Source: Halanaerobium sp.
GTDB lineage: Bacteria; Bacillota; Halanaerobiia; Halanaerobiales; Halanaerobiaceae
DNA length: 41,167 nucleotides
Direction of reading: 5' to 3'
Assembly (NCBI GenBank): GCA_018399955.1
Contig: JAGYNO010000009.1
Location: 1-41,167 of the forward strand
Below, one piece after another: positions 25,873 to 34,774 of this stretch. The notes under the pieces are model-generated. The model had not been told where the DNA came from. It was given only the letters and a program-made list of their open reading frames with translations, and did no database searches. A program made the translations under genes and the position numbers. Within the stretch, counting starts at the first letter, position 1. Each line of letters opens with the position of its first letter.

Positions 25873-26886
25873 CTACTCACCTCCTGAAATAAATTCAACT
25901 TCACCAAGTTCTATATCTACCTGTGTATTATCTGATTCATCAAAGTAATAATTGACCAAAACAGGAATTCTGTAAGGCTGTTGATATTCTTTAAAAGTCC
26001 AGCCTCTTTCTACAGTTATTAAAGCAACTCTATCCATAGATTCAAAGCCTGATGATTCCTGGATAGTAATATTATCTACATTACCCTGTCTTGATATTTC
26101 AGCAATTAATCTTACCTTTCCTTCAGATCTTGTTCCAACTAAATCTTTAGGAAAAGCTGGAGTTACTACAAGATTAATAAGGTCACCAGATGTAGGTGGT
26201 GGAGGTGGAGGTGGGGTATTTTCCTCTTCTTCTTGAACAGACTGTTCACTGCTTTCTTCAGAACTTTCGCTGCTCTGCTGCTGTTCCTGTTCTTCATCAG
26301 CTGATTCCTGTGTGTTCTGCTCTTCCTGTTCTACTTCAATCTCACTTTCGCTTTCTTCACTGCTCATTATATTTTCCTCTTCTTGTACACCATCATCTAC
26401 ATTATCTTCTGCTGCTTCTTCTTCAGCTTGTTCAATTATTTCTTCTGTATTTTCCACTACTTCATCTATTTCTTCTTCAATGTTTTCTTGAGGTTCTTCA
26501 GTTAACTCTTCTACAATTTCTCTTTCTTCTTCAATAGCTTCTTCTTCAATTTCTTCTTCAATATTTTCCTCAACTACTTGTTCTTCCTCAATTTCTTCGG
26601 GTTCTTCTATAATATCTTCTGTCTCCACTTCTTTTTCATCATCTTCTATATCTTGAATTTCATCTTCTGTTTGATCTACTTCTGCTTCCTCTTCTGGTTC
26701 ATCAACCTGCACTGGTGAAGGCTGATAATTAACAAGCTGTACATATCCATAATCATTAAGCTCACCTTCGCTCCTAGCATTTCCCTGAAGAAATCCAATT
26801 GGCAAAAAATATAGAATAAACAAATGCAGTATTACTGAGATACCTATATATAAAAATAGATTGTTTTTATCATGTTTATTTGGCAT
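25873..26886 (-). CDS. tonB: TonB-family protein with long acidic linker
   Basis: This 337-residue protein has a membrane segment (about 9-31) with the conserved His at H21 (VILHLFILYF), as in TonB. A periplasmic linker of about 160 residues (62-223) is dominated by Glu and Asp with almost no Lys or Arg. PPPPPPP (225-231) leads into a TonB C-terminal domain (about 235-320, AFPKDLVGTRSEGKVRL). TonB carries the energy of ExbB-ExbD to the outer membrane. E. coli TonB uses Pro with Glu and Lys repeats, so the acidic linker may suit a salt-rich setting. ExbD is 15 bases upstream. Confidence 0.9.
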   Translation of the reverse strand: MPNKHDKNNLFLYIGISVILHLFILYFLPIGFLQGNARSEGELNDYGYVQLVNYQPSPVQVDEPEEEAEVDQTEDEIQDIEDDEKEVETEDIIEEPEEIEEEQVVEENIEEEIEEEAIEEEREIVEELTEEPQENIEEEIDEVVENTEEIIEQAEEEAAEDNVDDGVQEEENIMSSEESESEIEVEQEEQNTQESADEEQEQQQSSESSEESSEQSVQEEEENTPPPPPPPTSGDLINLVVTPAFPKDLVGTRSEGKVRLIAEISRQGNVDNITIQESSGFESMDRVALITVERGWTFKEYQQPYRIPVLVNYYFDESDNTQVDIELGEVEFISGGE

Positions 26887-26901
26887 AAGTTCACCATCCT
26901 G

Positions 26902-27306
26902 TTAACTATCATCTTTATCAGCTGCCAGTGCCAGCCTGGAGATACCTACATTTCTCATGCCGTCCATAACAGAAACAACATTTTCGTATTTGGTATCTTT
27001 GTCAGCACTTATAATAATAGTTAATTCATTATTTTCTTGATTTTTAACTTCCGCTTCTGCAATGATTTGATTTAACTGCAGAGATTGACCATTGTAAAAA
27101 TAATTTCCTGATTCATCTATTTCTACAATGAAATTCTGACTGCTCTGATTTGTCGCAGTGACAGCTTTTGGAAGCTGCATATCAATTCCCTGTGGACTGG
27201 TTCTAAAAGTTGTAAATAACATAAAAAATACAAGTAAAAAGAATATAACATCTATCATAGGTATAATATTTATTGAACTTTTCTTTTTAAGAGTAGTTCG
27301 AAACAT
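26902..27306 (-). CDS. exbD: ExbD/TolR biopolymer transport protein
   Basis: This 134-residue protein is one subunit of the proton-driven motor that energises TonB. A short cytoplasmic start precedes a single membrane helix (about 14-34) with the proton-carrying Asp at D19 (IIPMIDVIFFLLVFFM). The periplasmic domain follows (about 40-134). I chose ATG 27306 because AGGGGTG lies seven bases upstream. An earlier GTG at 27336 would add ten residues and has no such site. The start overlaps the exbB stop by 20 bases. Its neighbours ExbB and TonB are adjacent and complete the Ton complex. Confidence 0.94.
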   Translation of the reverse strand: MFRTTLKKKSSINIIPMIDVIFFLLVFFMLFTTFRTSPQGIDMQLPKAVTATNQSSQNFIVEIDESGNYFYNGQSLQLNQIIAEAEVKNQENNELTIIISADKDTKYENVVSVMDGMRNVGISRLALAADKDDS

Positions 27307-27937
27307 TATCTTCACCCCTGTTACTGCTGACAACATCTACAATTTCTACCATACTCAAGTTCATATCATGAGCTCTTTTTTCAACTTTATGAGCAAAATA
27401 TGAATAAAATATAGCAGTTGGTATAGCAATAATTAAACCCAAGGCAGTACTTATCAATGCAGCTGCAATACCAGAACTTATCTGGGCTGGATTAGCTGCA
27501 CCTGCAGCAGTACCAAGAATATTAAAACTGCTGATAATACCAATTACTGTACCGAGAAGTCCCAATAGTGGAGAAATCATTGCAACAACATCTAAAATTG
27601 GCAAATGTCTTTCCATCTTTTTAATTTCATCTTCTCCAACTGCCTGTAATACTTCTCTTAATCTCGCTGGATCTTCACTATTATGAGCCAATGCTGTTGA
27701 TAAAAGTTTAGCATTAGTCCCTTTTTTACCCTTCAATTCATTTAAAGCGCTTAAAATGTCACCTTCTTCAACTAAAATTTCGATTCTTTTAATTAACCTG
27801 AAGTTATTATCATTGTTTTTTGCAAAAAAGATTGTTTTTTCGATGATAACTGCTAAACTAAAAATAGATGCTAAAAGCAGCGGCAGAGTCATAGGTCCAC
27901 CAAGGGTAAACAAATTCCAGACACGTGTTAAATTCAA
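27287..27937 (-). CDS. exbB: ExbB/TolQ/MotA proton-channel protein
   Basis: This protein of about 216 residues has three membrane helices, near 11-33, 117-140 and 155-180. The second and third contain the family motif around VAMISPLLGLLGTVIGIISSF and the paired IAAALISTALGLIIAIPTAIFY stretch. ExbB forms the pentameric proton channel around ExbD. I favour TTG 27937, eight bases after AGAGGAG; the GTG at 27946 abuts that site. It follows the histidine kinase by 85-94 bases, with no terminator visible between them. The E. coli-like cytoplasmic loop is compact. TolQ cannot be excluded from sequence alone, but tonB next door supports ExbB. Confidence 0.93.
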   Translation of the reverse strand: MNLTRVWNLFTLGGPMTLPLLLASIFSLAVIIEKTIFFAKNNDNNFRLIKRIEILVEEGDILSALNELKGKKGTNAKLLSTALAHNSEDPARLREVLQAVGEDEIKKMERHLPILDVVAMISPLLGLLGTVIGIISSFNILGTAAGAANPAQISSGIAAALISTALGLIIAIPTAIFYSYFAHKVEKRAHDMNLSMVEIVDVVSSNRGEDNVSNYS

Positions 27938-28031
27938 TCCAATCACTCCTCTTAAATCATAATATTTGAAATAATTTTTTTATTCGTTATTGTGTTATTT
28001 CTATATAAAAAGTGATATTCCTCTTTATTAA

Positions 28032-29420
28032 TTAAATCGGAAATACTACAGTAAATATGCTTCCACTGTCATCACTTTCTACAAAGATTTCTGCCTGATG
28101 TGCATCGATTAATTCCTTTGTCACTGCAAGACCAATTCCGCTTCCACCATTTTTAGTTGAACGTGATTTATCAGCTCTATAAAATCTTTCGAAAATATAT
28201 GGTAAATCTTCATCAGAAATACCAATACCAGTATCTGCTATACTAATTACAACTTTATCTTTTTTGAGTTTTGATTTAATTTTTATTAAGCCATTTTCTT
28301 GATTGTACTTAACAGCATTTTCGATTAGATTATTGAATATCTGAAACAAACTATCTCTATCAGCTTCAATAATTAATTCATTCTCGATATCCAATTCGAT
28401 TTCCAGATTTTTTTCTTTGAAGTATTTTTCTCTTCTTTTTAATACATTCCTAATTATATCTGTTAAATTAACCTTTTCTTTCTGTAAATTGAAAATTTTA
28501 TTCTGAGCTTCTGCAAATTCGTTCAATTTTTCTATTAATGAAACAATCCGTTCGGTTTCTTCTTTCATCTCTTTCAGATTATTTTTGTCAAGAGAAATCA
28601 TCTTATCTTCTATAGCTTCTAAATAACCTTTAATTGTTGTTACTGGTGTGCGCAGTTCATGGGCAAAATCTGAAGCTGACTCTTTGCGTATCTTTTCTAA
28701 TCTTGCTAACTTATTTGTCATTTTATTGAATGCCTGAACTAATTCAGACAGCTCGTCATCACCTTTATTAGAAATTTCCTGCTCATAATTACCTTCAGCT
28801 ACTTCTAAAGCAGCATTTTTTAATTTAATAAGTGGATTAGTTAATATTTTAGAGACTACAAATGATATGATAATTATTAGAATAATAACAATCAGACCAC
28901 TAAAAATAATAGCATGAAAAACATTTCTTTTAAAATAATTATATAATTCTGAGTCAATCTGACTTCCAGCATTGACTTCTTTCCAATATAAAACCGCGGC
29001 AGTTTTATCATCTATAATTATTTCTTCTTTTTTTGTCTGTCCAGGCAGTGATTCAGGTCTCTGTATATTCATCATCGGCATATTACCCATCCTCGTCCCA
29101 GATTTTCTCATCATATTATTCATCTGAGCTGAGTGTTCAGGGTTATAAAGTAGATTTCCATCAGCATCTTCCAGCCAGACTAAAATCCTGTTTGTTCTGC
29201 CAAAACTTTCTAATATTTCAGATGCTGCAGTTACAGACTCATCCTTAATTCTTTCTTTTAGCATGACAACCAATTCTTCTATACTTTCCTGTCTCTGCAG
29301 ATTAACAAAATCATAAAATCTTTCTCCAATAGAATAATTTATAAAAAACCCAACCAATATTAATGCTGATAAAACGAGTACCAAAAATATAAAAAATAAT
29401 TTTTTGCCCAGTTTAGACAT
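28032..29420 (-). CDS. Sensor histidine kinase with Met-rich extracytoplasmic region
   Basis: This 462-residue kinase has two membrane helices (about 8-28 and 168-190) flanking a sensor domain outside the cytoplasmic membrane. That sensor holds seven Met residues between 100 and 118 (MNNMMRKSGTRMGNMPMMN). A HAMP domain follows (about 190-243), then the phosphoacceptor H254 (DFAHELRTP) and a catalytic ATPase with N, G1 and G2 boxes (NLIENAVKYN, ADTGIGIS, GGSGIGLA). It phosphorylates the response regulator encoded immediately upstream, whose stop overlaps its start by one base. Met-rich stretches often bind Cu(I) or Ag(I), but the signal is unknown. Downstream lies exbB with no clear terminator. 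Confidence 0.92.
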   Translation of the reverse strand: MSKLGKKLFFIFLVLVLSALILVGFFINYSIGERFYDFVNLQRQESIEELVVMLKERIKDESVTAASEILESFGRTNRILVWLEDADGNLLYNPEHSAQMNNMMRKSGTRMGNMPMMNIQRPESLPGQTKKEEIIIDDKTAAVLYWKEVNAGSQIDSELYNYFKRNVFHAIIFSGLIVIILIIIISFVVSKILTNPLIKLKNAALEVAEGNYEQEISNKGDDELSELVQAFNKMTNKLARLEKIRKESASDFAHELRTPVTTIKGYLEAIEDKMISLDKNNLKEMKEETERIVSLIEKLNEFAEAQNKIFNLQKEKVNLTDIIRNVLKRREKYFKEKNLEIELDIENELIIEADRDSLFQIFNNLIENAVKYNQENGLIKIKSKLKKDKVVISIADTGIGISDEDLPYIFERFYRADKSRSTKNGGSGIGLAVTKELIDAHQAEIFVESDDSGSIFTVVFPI

Positions 29421-30097
29421 TAAATATCACCAGAAAATTTATAGCCTGCTCCATATACGGTAATTATATATTCATCTTTATCTAGGTCAAGCTTCTTGCG
29501 AATATTTTTTATATGAGCATCTATAGTTCGATCAAAACCACTGAATTCCAGGCCCATAACATTATCAGCCAGCTGTTCCCTACTCAATACTTGATTGGCA
29601 TTATTTATTAATTCCATTAATATTTTAAATTCTGTAGATGTGAGTTCACAATTTTGATTTTTTCTTTTGGCAGTCATTTCTTCAGGATAAATCTTAATTT
29701 CTCCATTGTCCAGTGAAATAAGAGAAGCTTTTTCTATATTTTTACTTCTCCTTAAGACGGCATTTACTCTAAGTGCCAATTCTCTTGGACTAAATGGTTT
29801 TGTTATATAATCATCTGCACCAAAATTAAAACCTTCCACTTTGTTTTCTTCACTGCTTTTTGCAGTAAGCATAATAATTGGAATATCAGAGACCTGCCTT
29901 ATTTTTTGACATACTTCTTCACCACTTATTTTGGGAAGCATTAAATCAAGTATTATCAGTTCAAAATCATTGTCATTGAATAATTTAAGAGCTTTTTGTC
30001 CATCTTCCGCTTCATATATATTATATTTTTCCTGGAGATAAGAACTTATAATCTTTCTTATTTTATATTCATCTTCAACGACCATAATTTTATCCAT
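29420..30097 (-). CDS. OmpR/PhoB-family response regulator
   Basis: This 225-residue regulator has a receiver domain (about 1-120) with D8/E9-D10 acidic residues, the phosphoacceptor D51 (IILDLMLP), T78 and K100-region switch residues (LTAKSSEE, DYITKPFSP). A winged-helix DNA-binding domain follows (about 130-225, LTSTEFKILMELI and DRTIDAHIKNIRKKL). It heads the cluster and overlaps the histidine-kinase gene by one base. Its targets are unknown. The obvious candidates are the genes downstream in the same direction: exbB, exbD, tonB, the large secreted protein, the SLH tether and the hydrolase. A TATAAT-like element lies just upstream at 30125-30120, with no good -35 element. Confidence 0.93.
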   Translation of the reverse strand: MDKIMVVEDEYKIRKIISSYLQEKYNIYEAEDGQKALKLFNDNDFELIILDLMLPKISGEEVCQKIRQVSDIPIIMLTAKSSEENKVEGFNFGADDYITKPFSPRELALRVNAVLRRSKNIEKASLISLDNGEIKIYPEEMTAKRKNQNCELTSTEFKILMELINNANQVLSREQLADNVMGLEFSGFDRTIDAHIKNIRKKLDLDKDEYIITVYGAGYKFSGDI

Positions 30098-30194
30098 AAT
30101 ACCACCTTTAACTTTCTTTATTATATCAGTTATAAATTTTACCCATCTATTACTTATTATATAACTTTTAGAGGAGATAAAACAAGTTTATATG

Positions 30195-30226
30195 AAAAAA
30201 TCTGTCTACCTTAACGGCAAACAGAT
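30195..30226 (-). terminator. spoVS terminator
   Basis: On the minus strand ATCTGT pairs with ACAGAT, with an inner GCC/GGT stem, and is followed by six T residues. It lies just after spoVS and upstream of the response-regulator gene, so the two units should be transcribed separately. Confidence 0.7.
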
Positions 30227-30233
30227 CTTTAAT

Positions 30234-30500
30234 CTATCTTGGCTCTACAATCAATTTGATCGCTGTTCTTTCTTCTCCATCAATTTCAATATCAGTAAAA
30301 GCAGGAATACAGATCAAATCTATTCCACTTGGTGCTACAAATCCTCTTGCGATTGCAACTGCTTTTACACCCTGGTTTAGGGCGCCAGCACCAACAGCCT
30401 GCAGTTCTGCATTGCCATTTTCCCTGAGTACACCAGCTAATGCTCCCGCTACCTTGTTGGGGCTTGATTTGGATGATACTTTTAGCATATCCATCTTCAT
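30234..30500 (-). CDS. spoVS: Stage V sporulation protein S (SpoVS)
   Basis: This 88-residue protein is nearly a full match to the SpoVS/Alba-like family: LKVSSKSSPNKVAGALAGVL at the start, QAVGAGALNQGVKAVAIARG in the middle and the invariant end DGEERTAIKLIVEPR. AGGAGG lies six bases before the ATG. In Bacillus it is needed for late sporulation and is adjacent to ymdB, as here. The family is also found in species not known to sporulate, so it is not proof of spores. A sigma-H-like -35 sequence (GCAGGAATT) occurs upstream near 30570, without a good matching -10. Confidence 0.97.
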   Translation of the reverse strand: MKMDMLKVSSKSSPNKVAGALAGVLRENGNAELQAVGAGALNQGVKAVAIARGFVAPSGIDLICIPAFTDIEIDGEERTAIKLIVEPR

Positions 30501-30591
30501 TAATTACCTCCTTGATTGGTTAATATTAACTCCCTATATATATTATATTAAGCGTTAATTACTAAAATTCCTGCTTAAATAAGTGAAAATG

Positions 30592-31362
30592 TTAATTATT
30601 TTTATTAATCACCATTATTTTCTTTGATTTGTAATCTTTGTTCAACTGCAGAAAAACTGAGTTTAAGCTTACAGAACCTGTAGCGACTTCATAACTAACC
30701 GGTAGTGAAGTTTTCATTTTTTCAACCATTTTTTCTACTTTCATGCCCAATATTGAATCTTTTGCGGCAGTTAAACCTGCATCTGTAATGTATGCTGTTC
30801 CCTCAGGGAAAATCTGAGCATCATTAGTCTGCACATGAGTATGTGAGCCAATAACAGCTGTTACAAGACCATCTACTGCTCTAGCAAAAGCAATTTTTTC
30901 TCCAGTAGCTTCTGCATGGAAATCAACTAAAATAATGTCATGATCTTTAATTTTTGGATAGAGATTCATAAATTTATGATAAGGAGAATCATTACTTTGC
31001 ATATAAACCTGACCAATCAAATTTACTAAAGCAATTTTTGCCCCATTTCTTTTTATTGAAATCCAACCCCTACCTGGATTATTTTCTGGATAGTTAAGCG
31101 GCCTGATAATTTTTTTGTCATCATCAATAAAATTAAAAATATCTTTATTATCCCAAGTGTGGTTACCCATAGTTAAATAATCAATTCCATAACTATATAA
31201 TTCTTCTGCAACTTTTTGTGTTATACCAAAACCACCAGCTGCATTTTCTCCATTTGCAATAACTAGATTGACTTTATTATTTTCAATTATTTTATCAAGA
31301 AAAATTCTTACAGCTCTTCTTCCTGCTCTACCGACAATGTCACCTACAAATAATATATTCAT
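30592..31362 (-). CDS. ymdB: YmdB-family metallophosphoesterase
   Basis: This 256-residue protein is a metal-dependent phosphoesterase. It carries the family motifs FVGDIVGRAGRRAV, NGENAAGGFG, MGNHTWDN, DFHAEATGEK and GSHTHVQTND, with the expected Asp, Asn and His ligands. Bacillus YmdB is a 2',3'-cyclic-nucleotide phosphodiesterase that influences biofilm and motility decisions. I use ATG 31362, seven bases after GAGGAG; the GTG at 31377 lies upstream of that site. It sits between rny and spoVS, the order in Bacillus. A terminator after rny makes separate transcription possible. Confidence 0.94.
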   Translation of the reverse strand: MNILFVGDIVGRAGRRAVRIFLDKIIENNKVNLVIANGENAAGGFGITQKVAEELYSYGIDYLTMGNHTWDNKDIFNFIDDDKKIIRPLNYPENNPGRGWISIKRNGAKIALVNLIGQVYMQSNDSPYHKFMNLYPKIKDHDIILVDFHAEATGEKIAFARAVDGLVTAVIGSHTHVQTNDAQIFPEGTAYITDAGLTAAKDSILGMKVEKMVEKMKTSLPVSYEVATGSVSLNSVFLQLNKDYKSKKIMVINKNN

Positions 31363-31407
31363 CTGATAACTCCTCACTTTTTATATCTATTGATATCTAT
31401 AAATCAT

Positions 31408-31432
31408 AAAAAGGCCCCTCATAGAGGAGCCT
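31408..31432 (-). terminator. rny intrinsic terminator
   Basis: On the minus strand AGGCTCCTC pairs with GAGGGGCCT (one G-T pair) around a short loop, followed by TTTTT. It lies between rny and ymdB. Confidence 0.8.
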
Positions 31433-31458
31433 ATTACTTTCGAATTTAATTATTCAAC

Positions 31459-33003
31459 TTACTTAGCATAATCTACAACTCTTGTCTCTCTTATAATAAC
31501 AACTTTTATTTGGCCTGGATAATCAAGATTTTTCTCAATCTTTTTAGTAATATCTCGAACCATTTTGCTTGATTCGAAATCATTGATCTTATCAGGTTCA
31601 ACAATAACTCTAATTTCTCTACCAGCTTGAATAGCATAAGCTTTTTCTACACCAGTAAAGGATTCACCGATTTCTTCAAGTTCTTCAAGTCTCTTAATAT
31701 AAGATTCTAGAGTTTCTTTTCTTGCACCAGGTCTAGCAGCTGAAATAGCATCACCTGCAGCGACAAGAACTGCTTCTACTGATTTAAATTCAACATCACC
31801 ATGATGAGCTTCTATACAGTGCAGTACTTTTTCTGATTCACCATGTTTTCTTGCAGTATCAACACCAATATTAACATGAGTACCTTCAACTTCGTGATCT
31901 ATTGCCTTACCAATGTCATGCAGTAAACCACCACGTCTTGCAAGTGTCACATCTGCTCCTAATTCAGCAGCCATTATACTTGCTAAATAAGATACTTCCA
32001 TTGCATGCTGCAGAACGTTTTGTCCATAACTAGTTCTAAACTTTAATCTACCTAATAATTTAACTAATTCAGAATCTAAACCATGAACACCTGTATCAAA
32101 TGTTGCCTGTTCACCAATTTCTTTAATATGCTGGTCAAGCTCTTTTTTAGCTTTCTCAACCATTTCTTCAATTCTAGCTGGATGGATTCTTCCATCATCA
32201 ATTAATTTTTCTAAAGCTATTCTAGCAATTTCTCTTCTAATTGGATCAAAACCAGAAATTACAACAGCTTCAGGTGTATCATCTATAATTAAATCGATAC
32301 CTGTAAGACTCTCTAAAGCTCTAATGTTTCTTCCTTCACGACCAATAATTCTACCCTTCATGTCATCATTTGGAAGATTAACAACTGATACAGTTGATTC
32401 ACTTACATGATCAGCTGCACTTCTCTGAATTGCCAGTGAAATAATTTCACGGGCTCTTTTTTCAGATTCTTCTTTAGCCTGTACTTCTTTTTCTTTGATC
32501 ATTCTAGCAAATTCATGATCTAATTCAGATTCAACTTTATTAAGGAGATATTCTTTTGCTTCACTTTCGGAAAAACTAGAAATCATTTCTAATTTCTCTT
32601 TCTGCTCTGCTTTTATTTGCTTTATTTCTTCTTCAGCCTGGGTTAGATGTTTATCGCGATCGCGAATGCTTTGGTCTTTTCTTTCGAGAGTTTCTGCTTT
32701 GCGATCAAGATTTTCTTCTTTATGCATTAAACGATTTTCTAACTTTTGAAGTTCATCTCTTCTCTTTTGACTTTCTTTATTTGCTTCTTCACGAATTTGA
32801 TGAGCTTCTTCTTTGGCTTCCAAAATAACTTCTTTTTTCTTTGCCTTAGCATCTCTTTCTGCATCTTGGAGTATCTTTTCTGCTTCATCTTGAGCAGACT
32901 GCATACGTGCCTTGCTGATATATTTTCTAGCTAAATACCCAATCACAAATCCGAGTGGTAGGGCTATTATTAAATAAAACACACCTCCATTAATAGTATT
33001 CAC
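31459..33003 (-). CDS. rny: Ribonuclease Y
   Basis: This endoribonuclease of about 514 residues starts mRNA decay at the membrane. It has an N-terminal membrane helix ([19 protein letters not shown]), a long charged coiled coil (about 30-190), a KH RNA-binding domain ([15 protein letters not shown]) and an HD catalytic domain ([12 protein letters not shown]). It ends [10 protein letters not shown], as usual. The start is uncertain. A TTG at 33021 has no ribosome site, the GTG at 33003 lies inside GGGGGTG, and an ATT at 32994 has ideal spacing from it. It has a consensus promoter and its own terminator. Confidence 0.95.
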   Translation of the reverse strand: MNTINGGVFYLIIALPLGFVIGYLARKYISKARMQSAQDEAEKILQDAERDAKAKKKEVILEAKEEAHQIREEANKESQKRRDELQKLENRLMHKEENLDRKAETLERKDQSIRDRDKHLTQAEEEIKQIKAEQKEKLEMISSFSESEAKEYLLNKVESELDHEFARMIKEKEVQAKEESEKRAREIISLAIQRSAADHVSESTVSVVNLPNDDMKGRIIGREGRNIRALESLTGIDLIIDDTPEAVVISGFDPIRREIARIALEKLIDDGRIHPARIEEMVEKAKKELDQHIKEIGEQATFDTGVHGLDSELVKLLGRLKFRTSYGQNVLQHAMEVSYLASIMAAELGADVTLARRGGLLHDIGKAIDHEVEGTHVNIGVDTARKHGESEKVLHCIEAHHGDVEFKSVEAVLVAAGDAISAARPGARKETLESYIKRLEELEEIGESFTGVEKAYAIQAGREIRVIVEPDKINDFESSKMVRDITKKIEKNLDYPGQIKVVIIRETRVVDYAK

Positions 33004-33074
33004 CCCCTGTCTTATATTCAATTGTTAAGTTTGTTTTTTCATTTACTATTAATTATTCTATATTTACTAATAAT

Positions 33075-33103
33075 ATTTTAACTTTTTTAAGCCCTTATGT
33101 CAA
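33075..33103 (-). promoter_or_regulatory. rny promoter
   Basis: TTGACA (33103-33098) and TAAAAT (33080-33075) are 17 bases apart. The predicted leader is about 65-75 bases. Confidence 0.8.
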
Positions 33104-33130
33104 GCAAATAAAAACTTATGGTCTAATTAA

Positions 33131-33164
33131 GGAAAAACCTATATATACAGGTTTTTCCTTTTTT
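33131..33164. terminator. Hairpin after recX, orientation ambiguous
   Basis: GGAAAAACCT (33131-33140) pairs perfectly with AGGTTTTTCC (33149-33158). The T run (33159-33164) is on the plus strand, whereas recA-recX are read on the minus strand, where TTAATT follows. It most likely ends recX transcripts, with less than ideal T content. Confidence 0.55.
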
Positions 33165-33171
33165 AAAATAT

Positions 33172-33624
33172 TTATTTATCTGTTATCTCATATATCATAT
33201 CATAATTAAAACCCTTACTAGCTAGATAGTTTTTTAGTTTATAGCTTGAACTATCTTCATCTTTTCTTCTTCTAAGCCATTTATTCATCAGATAAGATGC
33301 CATCTCCAGTTCTTTTTCTCTGCTGAGGTATTCATCCAATGCAGAATTGATTATTTTTCTTTCTACACCTTTATCTTTAAGTTCTTTATATATCAGTTTT
33401 CTACCCCTTGGGTGGTGATTTATCCTAGACCGAATCCACATTTCTGCAAACCTCTGCTCATTTAAATAATCTTTTTCGAGGAGATAAGTTATAACTTTTT
33501 CGATTACCTCAGCAGAAAAATCTTTTTTCTTTAAACGGTCTCTCATTTCTTTTATTGTTCTTTCCCGATAACTTAAAAGATGAAATGCTTTATTTCTGGC
33601 TTCTATAAACTGATCATCATCCAT
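33172..33624 (-). CDS. recX: Regulatory protein RecX
   Basis: This 150-residue protein limits RecA filament growth. It is made of repeated three-helix units. Typical RecX phrases are present: AFHLLSYRERTIKEMRDRL near the start, YLNEQRFAEMWIRSRINHHPRG in the middle and GFNYDMIYEITD at the end. The gene lies 45 bases after recA in the same direction and so should be co-induced with it by the SOS promoter. No key part appears missing. Confidence 0.94.
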   Translation of the reverse strand: MDDDQFIEARNKAFHLLSYRERTIKEMRDRLKKKDFSAEVIEKVITYLLEKDYLNEQRFAEMWIRSRINHHPRGRKLIYKELKDKGVERKIINSALDEYLSREKELEMASYLMNKWLRRRKDEDSSSYKLKNYLASKGFNYDMIYEITDK

Positions 33625-33669
33625 TATATTATTATCCTCTTTCTTTTTTATTTATTGTTTTTAGTCTTA

Positions 33670-34716
33670 TTAGTCTTCTTTCTCTGTTTTTTCTTTTTTC
33701 TCTGTTTTTTCTTCCAGATCGTCATCTTCTAGGCCAACTTTAATGCGTATTTCTTTTTCAACTTTATCTAATATTTCAGGATTATCTTTTAAGAAATCCT
33801 TGGAGTTTTCTCTACCCTGACCCAGCCGAACATCACCATATGAATACCATGATCCAGCTCTGTCAACAATTTCGGTTTCTACACCTAGATCAAGCACACA
33901 GCCTGGACGTGAAATACCTGTTCCATACATGATATCAAACTCACAATTTCTAAAAGGAGCTGCAACCTTGTTTTTCACTACTTTTACTTTAGCCGTACTT
34001 CCGATTAGCTTATCACCATCTTTAATAGTTTTTGATCTTCTCATTTCTATTCTAACTGAAGAATAGAATTTAAGTGCTCTACCACCTGGAGTTGTTTCTG
34101 GGTTACCAAACATAACTCCTATTTTTTCTCTTATCTGATTAATAAATATACAGGAAGTTTTAGATTTACTTATTGCACCAGAAAGTTTACGCATTGCCTG
34201 AGACATTAGTCTGGCCTGCAGACCCATATGAGAATCTCCCATATCTCCTTCTAATTCTGCTTTCGGGACCAGAGCAGCTACTGAGTCAATAATAATTAAA
34301 TCTATTGCATTACTTCTTACTAATGCCTCTGTGATTTCTAGTGCTTCTTCACCACTATCAGGCTGAGAGATTAATAAATTATCTATGTTTACGCCAAGGT
34401 TTTTAGCATATTTGGGATCAAGTGCATGTTCTGCATCAATAAAAGCTGCAATACCATCCATGTTTTGTGCCTCAGCAATAATGTGAAGACCTAATGTTGT
34501 TTTACCAGATGATTCATTACCATATAGTTCGATAATTCTTCCCCGGGGAATTCCACCAACTCCCAGTGCTAAATCAAGTGGTAGTGCTCCTGTAGGTATA
34601 GCTTCTACATTAAGCTTAGTTGAATCTCCGAGTCTCATAATAGAACCTTTACCAAATTGTTTTTCTATTCTTTTTACGGCCATATCAAGCGCTTTTTCTT
34701 TATCTTTTGTTACCAA
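33670..34716 (-). CDS. recA: RecA recombinase
   Basis: This 348-residue recombinase forms filaments on single-stranded DNA for repair and triggers LexA self-cleavage. The Walker A is GNESSGKT (usually GPESSGKT) and the Walker B is in [12 protein letters not shown]. Loop 1 ([10 protein letters not shown]) and loop 2 (GNPETTPGG) are present. The C-terminus is acidic. I use TTG 34716 because GGGGAGG lies nine bases upstream and family proteins begin close to [11 protein letters not shown]. The open frame runs 29 codons further, into the promoter. A LexA box lies inside its promoter. Confidence 0.97.
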   Translation of the reverse strand: MVTKDKEKALDMAVKRIEKQFGKGSIMRLGDSTKLNVEAIPTGALPLDLALGVGGIPRGRIIELYGNESSGKTTLGLHIIAEAQNMDGIAAFIDAEHALDPKYAKNLGVNIDNLLISQPDSGEEALEITEALVRSNAIDLIIIDSVAALVPKAELEGDMGDSHMGLQARLMSQAMRKLSGAISKSKTSCIFINQIREKIGVMFGNPETTPGGRALKFYSSVRIEMRRSKTIKDGDKLIGSTAKVKVVKNKVAAPFRNCEFDIMYGTGISRPGCVLDLGVETEIVDRAGSWYSYGDVRLGQGRENSKDFLKDNPEILDKVEKEIRIKVGLEDDDLEEKTEKKEKTEKED

Positions 34717-34774
34717 TATTATCTTCCTCCCCAAATTTATATTGATTTTAACTGCAATTTTTGTCTTTAATTTA

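Noticed and set aside
26196-26537. Leucine-rich open frame on the plus strand
   Set aside because: It is the complement of the repetitive Glu codons of tonB (TTC/CTT runs). It has no ribosome site and no family resemblance.
30550-30575. Sigma-H promoter for spoVS
   Set aside because: GCAGGAATT fits a -35 element, but no GAAT -10 element lies at the right distance.
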